Source: Cylindrodendrum hubeiense (lineage: Eukaryota; Ascomycota; Sordariomycetes; Hypocreales; Nectriaceae). Taken from it: a stretch of 55,727 bases of DNA. The notes beneath the pieces are model-generated. The model had not been told where the DNA came from, ran no database searches, and saw nothing but the letters and a program-made list of their open reading frames with translations. The position numbers and the translations under genes are program-made. The DNA lies in the NCBI GenBank assembly GCA_014621425.1, contig JAANBB010000269.1, forward strand, positions 1 to 55,727, in the 5' to 3' direction. The first letter of the stretch is position 1; every line of letters starts with the position of its first letter. This document shows positions 15,616 to 25,509 of the stretch, piece by piece.

Positions 15616-15653
15616 GGCAGTGGGTAGCAGTGGGTAGCAGTGGGTGCAGTGGG
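15616..15653. repeat. Short tandem repeat, 10-bp unit
   Basis: TGGGTAGCAG occurs twice exactly (15621-15640), flanked by degenerate copies (GGCAG before; TGGGTGCAG and TGGGCGC after). Confidence 0.7.
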
Positions 15654-16747
15654 CGCTGGGGCGCTAGGGAGGCCCCCCAGTCCGCATCCGCACTACCCCT
15701 GTTACCCAAAATTACAACGCCCCAGATGGACCCGCAGTGGGCCAGGTACCGTTTTCGGCCAGAGTGAGTGCAAAATCAGCGCCCGGGGTACTTGTCGCCG
15801 CAGGAGCGCCGTTGTCTCTCTGTCGCAAACGGGACCTTGCCATCCCCTTCCGGGCCTAATGCGGGCAGGGACCCCCCCGGCAGTCGCCATTTCCTTCTGA
15901 GTGCGGTCGTCCTGGTGCATGAGCATTGGGCCCAAACACCAGATGCCGACACCACTATCGCCCACTTCTACATCTCATGCCCTCGCACAATCCTGCATCT
16001 CTCCTCTCACCTCTGTGCACAACTCCTACGACGCTTCACGCACAGGCTCCACGCTGCTCCTGCTCTCTTTAGCACTCGTCGCCTCCCCTTGTCCCGGTCT
16101 CTAGCCGTCTCCTTCGCGACGAACCTTCCAAGCCTCGTTCCCACAGTCGCGCGCTACCTGGCTGTGTCGTCCACCCCCGTCCATACTAGCCGCTACCACC
16201 CCCTAATATCCTTGTCCAAAGCTCTGGTCCGAACTCCTGGGCTCTCTGCCCCTTCTCACCTTCTCTTCACCCTGTCCTGGGCTTCGTCTCGTCTCTTTCT
16301 TTTTCCCTCCCCATCCGTGCCCGGTCAGCGTTGTGACTCGTCGCTGGCTCCTCACAACTGCACGTCCAGCCCGACAACAATCGACAGGAACGAGCCAGCA
16401 AGCTCCTCCTCAAGGGCCGGTGTCCAGTGCCGCCTTCCTTCGCATATCTCTTCACGACGCTCTCTTCGACCATCTAATCCTGTACCTAATTAACGCCAAC
16501 TGCCATCGTTCGTTCTCTCGACGCATCCGAATCGAGACCTTCGCGTCTCTAGTCAGCTTCAACTCCGAATCACCCGGTCCGATCCTTCGTTGAACGGAAC
16601 CGTCTTTTGGTTGCGACTATTAATCGACGACCTTATCCGCCAGCATCTCCTTCACCTTAATCGCCTCCAACTCCGCGTGTCCACGGCTCCCATACCGAAT
16701 TCAGCCCACATCAAAGGGCCCCAGCTAAAGATACTCTCCCGACGACC

Positions 16748-16771
16748 ATGAGCGCGGGTTTTCCTCAGTAA
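16748..16771 (+). promoter_or_regulatory. Upstream ORF in the SH3 membrane protein leader
   Basis: An ATG 71 nt before the main start opens a seven-codon frame (MSAGFPQ, then TAA at 16769-16771). If the transcript starts upstream, as the long CT-rich leader suggests, this uORF could dampen translation of the main frame. That is inference only. Confidence 0.4.
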
Positions 16772-16818
16772 ACAACATCCATTGTGTTCTGCTCCCACCC
16801 GCGGACCGAGATATCGCC

Positions 16819-18743
16819 ATGTCTTCACCCGCGCCCCAGTTCAAGGCACAAAGTCGCTCGAAAGCCAAGCATCAGTCTCGATCAACGAAACGCACTGCAC
16901 TCAGCGCGAGGACCATTGCCTTGACTCTGCTCTCAGCTTCGCCAGCACTTGTGGCGGCTGAGACGTGCATCTCACTTAAAGGCTCTACCACCTGCCCTGC
17001 CTTCGAATCCGCTTCGATTTCGATCAACTCCTCGTCCAATGATTTGTGAGTTGAGGAATTTTTGCTGAGAAGCCTGAACTAACACACAACCAGCCCATTC
17101 CTGCTGTATGTTACTGATAGAGAAAACTTTGACTCTCAGCTTGCCACATACGTCAAGTCAACATATGTTGAAAAGAAGTGAGTCATTAGAGCAAAAAACG
17201 CTCCCTGGCCGGTTACTGACATACGTCCAGATATGAAGATGTTTTTGGATGTGGAGGCGTCGACCTGACAAACTCAAGCGACATGTACGCCCGGTTCACA
17301 ACAACGGTGCTGTGCAATGCTATCGTTCAGAATTCGATAAGCACCTGTGGGCTATCTGACGACCAGTCTCGCCCCTTGTGCGCCGAAACATGTGCCTCAT
17401 TCGCCCAGAGCGAGGTTTACGTTACCTCGGATGATGATCTCTGCTCAGACCCGCGAGCCGACTTGCTGGGGTTGATTAGATCCGACTTCACTATCTGCGC
17501 TCTTCCCGAGGGTGCTCTCGATAGTTCTACCTGTATCTCGGGCATGGACAATGAGTCGAATAACTGTGGCTATGGAAATAGCACCATGGGACTCTGCTCG
17601 TACTGCTCTCAAGGAGGAATCAACTCGACCGACACCTGCTGTTATGGCGCTAATGCAGAGGATCGCTGCAAGAACGTTGACTTGCCCTCACTCACTGCTA
17701 CCATGACTTTTACAGCGCCAACTGCCTCTGCGACTTCAGACTCGGGTTCTTCCAGCGACAACGACAACGACAAGGACGACGACAGCAACGACAAAGGACT
17801 AGGAGGTGGTGCCATTGCTGGCATTGTAATTGGAGCTCTCGCGGGAATTGCCCTGATTGCCGTTGCCTTGTTCTTCTGCGTGAAGAAAAGACAGAGGAGA
17901 CCGGTTAGCCCCAAGGGCAGTATTTTCAACCAGCCATCTCCCGCAAGGAAGGGGGGGCCGACGGTAATGGCCCAACCAGCTCCAGTGCTCCCGAGTGCAC
18001 CTAAAGGCTACGAGGTGCTTCCAGGAGGACGTATCGCTCGCATGTCGGCCTTGGAGGGCCACTCTGGGAACTCTCCTTCCCATCACCGGGATGATTCATC
18101 AAATGCTGGAGGAGTTGGATACATTCCTACCCGACGAAGAGGGCCCGACAACTCGTCATCCGATGAGTTTGGCGAGAGCCCAGTGTCAGACACTCGTACC
18201 GGCATCCTTCGAGCGCCGCCCACGAATCCCAGGAGAAACGGCTCCCTCTCGAGTGGCTCTGTCCTAAACAGCTCCGTCCCTCAGTCCCCCACCAGCGCCG
18301 GTGGGTTTTCATCACCACCAGGGATGACCAGCCAGCAGTCTGAGCAGCTTCCTTTCTTCAAGGACTACTACTCCTCAGATGACATCCACCCCAGCGATCG
18401 AGTTGCTGTTCTGTGGGCATACCAACCTCGTGCTAATGATGAATTTTCCTTGGAGCGCGGGGATATGCTCAAGGTCGTGGGTATTTGGGATGACGGATGG
18501 GCGACCGGTATCATTCTTAACGAGCGGGCCGAAGATTGGGAGGTGCGACGGGCAGCTCAACGAGACAGCGGTGTATCCAACACTTCTGGTCGCCGCGAAA
18601 GCTCACCCGTTGGCGATGGCGAGATCAAAGCATTCCCATTGGTGTGCGTCTGCCTCCCTGAGCATTGGAGGAAAACCATTGAGGGTGACGGATCAACTGA
18701 ATCAGGTTCCACCGCCTTCAATGCTCATTCGACTCACTCATGA
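16819..18743 (+). CDS. Single-pass membrane protein with cytoplasmic SH3 domain
   Basis: Exons 16819-17045, 17094-17177 and 17231-18743 give 607 aa. The N-terminus is Lys/Arg-rich and followed by a hydrophobic stretch ending LLSASPALVAAETC, a long signal peptide. Residues about 48-250 are a Cys-rich, Asn-rich extracellular region with several N-glycosylation sequons. A Ser/Asp-rich stalk follows, and then a transmembrane helix at about 298-321 (AIAGIVIGALAGIALIAVAL) followed by the stop-transfer KKRQRR. The cytoplasmic part is disordered until an SH3 domain at about 494-581, with ALYDY-like VLWAYQP, the acidic RT loop and WDDGWATG. An insertion of about 30 residues separates the last strands. 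The layout suggests a wall-sensing or polarity scaffold at the plasma membrane; no specific orthologue is assigned. Confidence 0.88.
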
Positions 18744-19817
18744 CCTTAACTCGCAGTCACGACGTCTATACTCTTGAATATGGCCTCATAAAGGCATTCG
18801 TTGTTGGCGCATTGGCTATGGCGTTTTGGTCCTGGGCGTTTCTGGTTGGCATACAAAGCACTGCCTCATACACATTTCGCGTCACACGCATCGCGGCAAC
18901 CGCTCGACAATCCTTGGCCGCTCTAAAGGGGTATTCTGACTCCCTCGTCTGCAAGGACACGACAGTAGGAGTTGCATCCGCACGATACGCTTAACGCCCT
19001 TTTATTTTTCTATCTTCAACGACCTACATAATCTATTCGACAGAATCGCGTCGTGACATGGACAACGGAATGGTCTCCCGGTGCCACGGGGCCAACTCGC
19101 GCCACTCAGCTGCATAAGCAGTCCAGACGCGGCGAAGACGACGCGATTCTGATAATATCACGACCAATGGAAGGGCCCTCCTCGATTAATTTCACGTGTT
19201 TATTTTATATACCCGGTGATCCAAGGAGTTTCAATATTGTGGAGGCCGAGGAGGGTTACCAACCAAGTAATTTTGTGATTTTGGAAGAGGGAAAGGGGTT
19301 GAAAGGGGAGGCTTACGTACAGATCAGGACGGTCTTGGGTGGAGTTGTTGGAATGAGGATAGAGATATGGAAGCACGAGGTTGGAAAGCATGTCGATGGC
19401 CTGATAAGCCATCGGATTATTCCTGATGCTGTCATAGTTGGTATTGACATAGATAGAGAGCCCTCGACCGTCATGGGAAGACACTCCACCGATTTACTTA
19501 GTTGAAATGCAAATGAAGTGCCTTTAGATTTGTCTGTGCCTTCGCCATGATGTCTCCATCTTCCATAAGGCTGATTGCTCTCGTGCACTGAGACTAGTTG
19601 TGTGGACCCTCGTGCTGTCGATCCTCAAAAACGTGGTTGAGATGGGCACGGCCAGCCCCACCGCGGGGTGCGGCATCTCGTCGGAGGGGCAGAGGATGGC
19701 CACTTTCTTGTCTCTGGAAACATTCCACGACGCCACGCGTATGAATTGCTTTTCTGTCCTTTGTCCGTCTCTTCTTACAGCCCGCTTATCTCAGAATCAC
19801 CCAACCTACAACGTGCT
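18744..19817. other. Intergenic region
   Basis: 3' flank of the SH3 protein gene and promoter of the DcpS gene. Frames at 18740-18994 and 19053-19505 lack domain features and intron support. No RNA gene or repeat is seen. Confidence 0.4.
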
Positions 19818-20884
19818 ATGGCCGACGTCAAGGCGAACGCGGAGGCTCTAGTCCCCAGGTTCAGGCTTGACCGCATCCTCAACCAAGGTACCGTATCTCG
19901 CCCTCACCCGCCTCCCCCCCCGGTTCTCCTTGTCGCCTGTGATGAGTCAAATGACTGACGAGTTCATTGCTCGTAGATCAAGCTGGCCGCCGTACGTCGC
20001 TCTACGGACACATCGACGAGCAGCCCGCGCTGCTTATCCTCGAGCGGGCGCCGTTCCCCGCCAAGCCCGAATACTTCACTGACGTGCCGGCCACGCTGGC
20101 TCGTCTGCAGAACCTGGGCGCGAATGATATTTATCACTGGTACATGGCGCGCAGCGGCGTGGAGGAGGGGACTGGAACGAACGAGGACTTCTTCGCTGAT
20201 CTGAAGATCAACCTCATCTACCCGTGCACGGAAACACACATCAAGAAGTACAGCAAGCAGGGAGTGCGGTTCGTGACGGAGACGCCGCAGATTTACAAGG
20301 ACAAGATCCAGCCGTACATGTTCAACAAGCGAGAGCAGGGGCGGCTCAACTGGGTATTCAACATTATCGAAGGCAAGAAGGAAGTGGAAGACGTTATATA
20401 TAGGACCAAGCTGGGAGAAGCGGGCGATGAGGGCTTCCTTCTGCTGCCCGACCTGAACTGGGACCGCAAGACGCTCGGCGCGTTGCACCTGTTGGCGCTC
20501 GTGGAGCGCCGGGACATCTGGTCGCTGCGAGACCTTCGCAAGAAGCACATTCCCTGGCTGGAGCACATGAAGGTCAAGCTCATCGCCGCCACGGGCGAGA
20601 TGTACCCATCCATCGAACCCGACCAGCTCAAGTTGTACGTACACTACCAGCCGACGTACTATCACTTCCACGTTCATATCGTACACGTTGGCCTCGAGGC
20701 CGGGGCGACACAGGCGACAGGCAAGGCGGTCGGGCTGGAGAGCATCATCGAGACGCTCGGCGCCATGGCCGGAGGCGACGAAGCGGGCATGGACAGCATC
20801 TCAATGAGCTACACGCTAGGAGAGGCGAGCGAACTTTGGACAGAGATTTTTGAGCCACTCAAGCGTGACGGAGCTTCTCAATAG
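19818..20884 (+). CDS. dcs1: Scavenger mRNA-decapping enzyme DcpS (Dcs1)
   Basis: Hydrolyses the m7GpppN cap dinucleotide or short capped oligomers left after 3'-5' mRNA decay, releasing m7GMP. Exons 19818-19887 and 19977-20884 give 325 aa. The N-terminal dimerisation part contains LNQDQAGRR and PALLILERAPFP. The C-terminal half carries the histidine triad H253-F-H255-V-H257-I-V-H, with H255 the expected nucleophile, and HYQPTYYH just before it. The HIT triad with this N-terminal domain separates it from simple HIT proteins. The frame stays open upstream to 19668; I chose ATG 19818 because it starts just before the conserved ALVPRFRLDRILNQ block, but an extended N-terminus is possible. Its last 26 bp overlap the end of the GILT-like gene on the other strand. 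Confidence 0.93.
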
Positions 20885-21831
20885 CAATGATGAGATCGTT
20901 GACGCCGGGGCCGTTTGGGCAGTCGATCCACTGTTCGTCATCGCGGATGCAGTAGATTTCGTTGTTGAGGCGGACGGTACAGCTCTTGGTAACGCCGGCC
21001 TGGATTAAACGGTCAGCACACAGGATTCTTCAAGCCTTGAATAGTATACCCTTTCCCCTTCTATATACCGCCTCCTCAACGTACCTCGGAACTCCTCTGG
21101 ATGCTGTTGCGAAGGAGACTGAGGCCATAGGCACCGTCGTCCTTGGTGGCGCATTCGTTCAGAGCCTGGAAGTCAATGGCGTGCTCGAGGGCGCAGTCTT
21201 CGATGAGGGTGCGGTCGGGGATGTCCTCGTACTCGCGCGTCAGGCACATGACGAAGCCGAGGCTGATCTTGGGATCGGGGTAGAGATCGCGAGCGCAAAG
21301 TTCGATGATGTTGCCCATACACTCTTCGGGGCCATGTTTGCATTCGACGCCGTCGTTGGCGGTCGGGCTGATAGTAGGGGTGATGTTAGCATTGTTAAAG
21401 GGTAGTCGGCCAAAGAGCGGCGGTGTTGTTGGATCTGGACGTACTGGCCGATGTAGGAGAGGGTGAAGTTGACCCGGTCATGCACACGCTGCATGACGGG
21501 CAGGATCAGTTGCCGCAAAGCATCCTAGACGCGCATAAGGTCAGCAAGGGCGTTGGGAGGGAGCTGATTCGCATGCGCCTACTCTGGTGTCGGGGCATTT
21601 GCTGATGATGTGCGCTTCGAGTGGAACGAGGTCGGCGATGGCCTCGTCGAGGGGATCGCCGAGAACGGCGGCGACATCCATGTGGTAGGGATGGCTTGCG
21701 AAAGGCTGGAGCTGCCAGAAGGTGTAGAGGACGACGAGGCAGAAGAGGACGGTGGCGACGGGTCGGCTGCGGCGGAGGGCTCGCGGAGGAGACATGGCTC
21801 GCGCCTCATACATTGCTCGTTTCTCGTCCAT
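20859..21831 (-). CDS. GILT-family (gamma-interferon-inducible lysosomal thiol reductase-like) protein
   Basis: Exons on the minus strand: 21583-21831, 21445-21524, 21085-21367 and 20859-20999; 250 aa. An N-terminal signal anchor lies at about 25-41 (VATVLFCLVVLYTFWQL). The GILT signature C-x-H-G-x2-E-C-x2-N-x4-C is complete at about 119-134 (CKHGPEECMGNIIELC). GILT enzymes reduce disulfides in acidic compartments through a CXXC upstream of this signature. Here the equivalent spot reads KCPDTRDA with one cysteine (C79), so the classical CXXC is missing and thiol reductase activity is doubtful. Further Cys pairs near the C-terminus (CTVRL, CIRDD, DCPNG) probably form disulfides. Likely lumenal, endoplasmic reticulum or vacuole. 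It is convergent with and overlapping dcs1 and divergent from the hexokinase gene. Confidence 0.87.
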
Positions 21832-23234
21832 TGCGACGGGGATGGGGATCACGGCTGGCTGAGGATGGATGGAGGCGGTTCGGGGAGTGAGGGTGAGGGT
21901 GATGGTGGGCGATGGGCTGCCGCAGTACAGGGCGGCTGCGGAGGTGGAGTGTTGGGAGTATTTCGGGTGCGTTCCGATTCTGGGTTTCGAGTCATGCAAT
22001 AGTGGGAGATATGACGATTCCAGCGAGAGCCGACCAGGAACCGACTACGGAGCCAGAGGTTATGAGATGGAGGCTCTTGCAGATGGCGTTGCAGCAGTAA
22101 CAGGGGCAAAATGAGTAAAATGACTGGCTGAATCGCGGATGGGTGATGGCGGATCAGAGAAGTGCGGAGCTTGGCTGGCCTGGGTGCTGGGGCGGGCCTG
22201 GGGCCAGGGGATGGCACGTTCCCTCTAGTTGGGCTGGACAGGCCTGGAGCCCCAAAGTTCCAGGGACTGTTCGGCCCGTAAGGCGGGCGGCAAGGACCAG
22301 CCCCGGACCTGGGCCTATGGGGGCAGCGAATAGAGGCTCACAGAGGGCGCGAACGTTGTGCCTCAGAGGCTTGTGTGGTGGAGCACAGCGTTGAGTCCCC
22401 CATAACCGCCTGTCGCTGCCGGGCGGGGGGGGCTTTCGGTTGGGTGTTGGTGCTGGATGCCATCCCCTCTCTAACGGCCAACGGTTGCAGTGCATGCAAC
22501 GGTGCATGACGGCGCCTGGGAGCGCAGAGCAGCAGTTGATCAGTGCATGAGTGCATGAGGGCACCAGCAACCAGTAACCAGTAACCGGTATGCGTCGCTC
22601 ACTGCTCGCCGTAGGCAATGTTCCCACAGACCGACTGACGGGCAGTGAGGAGCGAGCAGCATGCGCCGCGTCCTCCACTCGGTTGCAGCTTTATTACTGG
22701 GCCTGGGCGGCTCCGAATGGATACTTATACCGGCCGTGGTGCCCCGAGACCAGCTTAGCTCCTGATATCGGAACCCCCAGGCTTTCCCCAAACCCAAACC
22801 CCGAACCCCAATCGCCAAAGCACCTCTGAACAGCTTCATCACTGACGCCAGGACCGGGTGCAGCTTGCCATTGGCCGTGACCGTGGCTACATGATAATTG
22901 GCTGGTCACCGACTCAACCTGCTTCCTTCGCTCCATCGTCCACGCGCTCTCCAGCTCGCACAGAATACACTCCGCCCACTATCACTGACGATCCGCCTCG
23001 TTGCCTGATACAAAAACGAACCACGCCGCCACGCATCTTGTTCCAACAACTGCTGGGTCGCCGCTCACCACTCTGGCCCGCTGGAACCTGTCGTTGCTGA
23101 AGCTCCCTTCTCTCAGCCCAGCCGGTGACAATGCTGTAGCATCTTATACCGCCAACAGCATTCTTCCTCCAGCTCCAGCCCCAGCCTCAGCACAACTCCA
23201 GCTCAACCCCAGCGCATCCCTAGCTCCGCTCGAT
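21832..23234. promoter_or_regulatory. Divergent promoter region (GILT-like / hexokinase genes)
   Basis: 1.4 kb between two genes transcribed away from each other. It holds short direct repeats near 22542-22590 ('agtgcatg' twice, 'aaccagt' repeats). The last 250 bp before the hexokinase ATG are C/A-rich, leader-like. No additional gene is recognised. Confidence 0.45.
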
Positions 23235-24947
23235 ATGGCCTCCCCAACGCCCTCTATCCAGGACTTCCTGGAGCCCCTCCACGTCGACCTCGAAAAGGTC
23301 CACCTGCTGTCTCAGTCGTTCCTGCGGACTTTCGAAAAGCTCGCTCTCGAGTCGCAGAACATGTTCCTGCCCACGCCCGTCACCGAGTCTATTCTGCGGC
23401 CGGCGCATCAAGGCCGCCAAGGATGGTGAGTTCCCGTTCAACTGGTGGACCTCATGGAAATGGAGCGCCTCATCCCTGTTTTTGGTATCCAATGACTGAT
23501 GACAATTTCCAGCCACCTAGCCATCGACATGTAAGTCACTTGCACATGCACCCTCGCTGCTGGCCCTTCCTGTCGTCTTCGGTATTGACGACTTTATAGT
23601 GGGGGTACGAACCTAAGGGTTGGGTTCGTTGAGCTGCGGCCCAAGGAACCAGCCGCCACTCAAGTTGACGGCCACGCTGATGATACCCCAGAGCGCATGC
23701 AACGGCGCATGGAAAAGTCTTGGCCTATCGACGACCACCTGAAGAACGAAAACTCTGACAGACTATTCTTGTGGATTGGGAAATGCATCGCTGAAGTCGT
23801 CTTGGACGGGTGCAAGGAATTGCACCTTCCCGTCGACCGCGAAATCCCACTTGGCGTGACCTTCAGCTTCCCGATGGTACAACATTCATTATCTGAGGCG
23901 ACACTTATGACCATGGGCAAAGGGTTCGCCATATCCTCCAATCTTAACCTTGGTGCTCGCCTATTGGATGGGTACAACCGCGCCAAGTCGCCCGAGCTTC
24001 CACCTATTCGAGTCGAGGCCATCGCAAACGATTCTGTGTCGACTCTCGTGTCGTTCGTCTTCACGTACGACGAATCTAATACTAAGCGAGGGACTATGGG
24101 TCTTATTCTCGGCACTGGATGCAATGCCACGATACCTCTGAAACTAAGCCAGTTGCACCCCAGCAAGCGCCCGCAGCAGGTTCCCGTCGGTGCCGGGGAA
24201 GTCATCGACGACGTCAAGATCACCATCAACACCGAGTGGAGTATTAATGGCTCGGCTCCTCCGCTACGAGAACTTGGCTTGATGAGCCGGTGGGACAAGG
24301 TGCTGGACTCACAAAACGAGTCGCCTGGCTTCCAACCTCTGGAGTACATGACTGCCGGGAGATACTTGGGCGAGCTCGGACGCATCATGCTGGTCGACTA
24401 CATGACGAGTAACCTAGGAATTGTTGCAGGAACGCTGCCAGCGAAACTCCTGCAGAGGCACGGTCTCACGACAACGTTCTTGAGTCACTTTAGGCCTCTT
24501 GAGTCACCGGATCTTCTATCTCGGCTGAAGACAGAGTTTCCGGAATCATCAGGATCGGCAGCATTTAAGTGGACCGAGGACCTTGCTGCCGCGCTCTACC
24601 ACATCGCCAAAGCTATCGAGGTTCGCGCCGCCGGTATCGTTGCCGCGGCGACGTTGGCCCTGCTTACTCTTGCAGGGGATGTTCCTCCGGACGGGTCGCC
24701 GGCCGTGGTTCAGGCTTGTAAGCTGGGGGTTGGTTACACGGGCGGCTGCATTGTCCACTTCCAGGACTATTTATCGGATTGCCAGCAGTTTTTAGACCAG
24801 CTGCTGGAGAAACGACTTGGCAACGAGTCGCTGTTGGAGGTGATTTTGAGCCCCTGCCACGATGGGGGTATAACGGGAGCGGGCATCCTCGTGGCTGCTG
24901 CAGCGTTGTCAACCCAGAACTGCGCGACAGTGATAGAGGTTGAGTAA
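23235..24947 (+). CDS. Atypical hexokinase-family sugar kinase
   Basis: Exons 23235-23425, 23513-23530 (only 18 nt) and 23600-24947; 518 aa, the usual hexokinase length. Both hexokinase lobes are present: the N-terminal helix region (FLEPLHVDLEKV, FLPTPVTESILRP), the phosphate-1 motif DIGGTNLRVG (69-78), VTFSFPM, GKGF with K177, the catalytic-base region AIANDS with D214, LILGTGCNA (phosphate 2), NTEW, and the C-terminal adenosine-site region SPCHDGGITGAG. Several flanking positions differ from glucose hexokinases (for example NDSVST instead of NDTVGT, and NTEWSIN instead of EWGxF). It may be an N-acetylglucosamine kinase or one of the regulatory hexokinase-like proteins known in Aspergillus (XprF/HxkC type). 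I cannot separate these by eye. Confidence 0.9.
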
Positions 24948-25509
24948 CTCGGAGGCATAGGCGGTCTGGCGGCTTCGGCATTGTCACGGCGGACATGGGG
25001 CTTTGAGGCGGTCTCGGCGATGTAAGGAGGCTGTGAGACAGTGGGATACCGATTTGGCGCTGCTGGAGCATAGGGATCAAGGCAGGGTGGGGAGTCATTC
25101 GTAGAGGCAATTGTTCAGACCATGACGTATCCCAACACGCGGACGTCTCCAAAGCTTACACCGTTTAGTGCGCCCGGGACCCTGTTTGTGAGGGCATCCC
25201 GCTTATGCTGAGGATGAGTCACTCGTCGCCACAGCACGACATACGGCATGTGAAGCCTGAAGACTGAAGACTGAAGACTGAAGACTCATATAAGGCGGCC
25301 GACACTCGCCGCCGGTCGCGCTGGTCTCATTCAATGCGGGGCGGGTAGGCAGGACTACTGCAAGTGCAAGCCTCCCCGAAAAGTCTGCGATCACGACAAC
25401 CCCCCGGGGGGCTCCACCAGTTCCTCCCATATTAACCCGCTAATCCTCGTCTTGCGTTTCCTTTTGATCCTGCTCCCCAACGAACTAATCGTCGGGTTGT
25501 TGTTTCGCT
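24948..25509. other. Intergenic region with a heptamer tandem repeat
   Basis: 3' flank of the hexokinase gene and promoter of the MFS gene at 25510. It contains the TGAAGAC tandem repeat at 25251-25285. No gene is seen. Confidence 0.4.
25251..25285. repeat. Tandem repeat TGAAGAC x4
   Basis: Four exact 7-bp copies at 25258-25285, preceded by one degenerate copy (TGAAGCC, 25251-25257). It lies about 225 bp before the start of the downstream MFS gene, within its promoter. Confidence 0.85.

Larger units (their letters stand above)
13113..16818. other. 3.7-kb region with no gene seen
   Basis: Spans the 3' flank of the NO VEIN-like gene and the promoter plus probable long leader of the SH3 membrane protein gene. 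Open frames exist on both strands (for example 15206-15709 minus, 167 codons). They have Pro/Ser/Thr/Arg-rich composition with no recognisable domain, as expected by chance in GC-rich DNA. A short tandem repeat lies at 15616-15653. From about 15960 to 16800 the strand is C/T-rich, typical of a fungal 5' leader. Confidence 0.5.

Noticed and set aside
15206..15709. 167-codon minus-strand frame in the 13.1-16.8 kb region
   Set aside because: Pro/Ser/Thr-rich with no domain or plausible intron structure; likely chance in GC-rich DNA.
19964..20686. 240-codon frame on the minus strand opposite DcpS
   Set aside because: It is the antisense shadow of the GC-rich DcpS exon; the plus frame has the HIT motifs and full homology.
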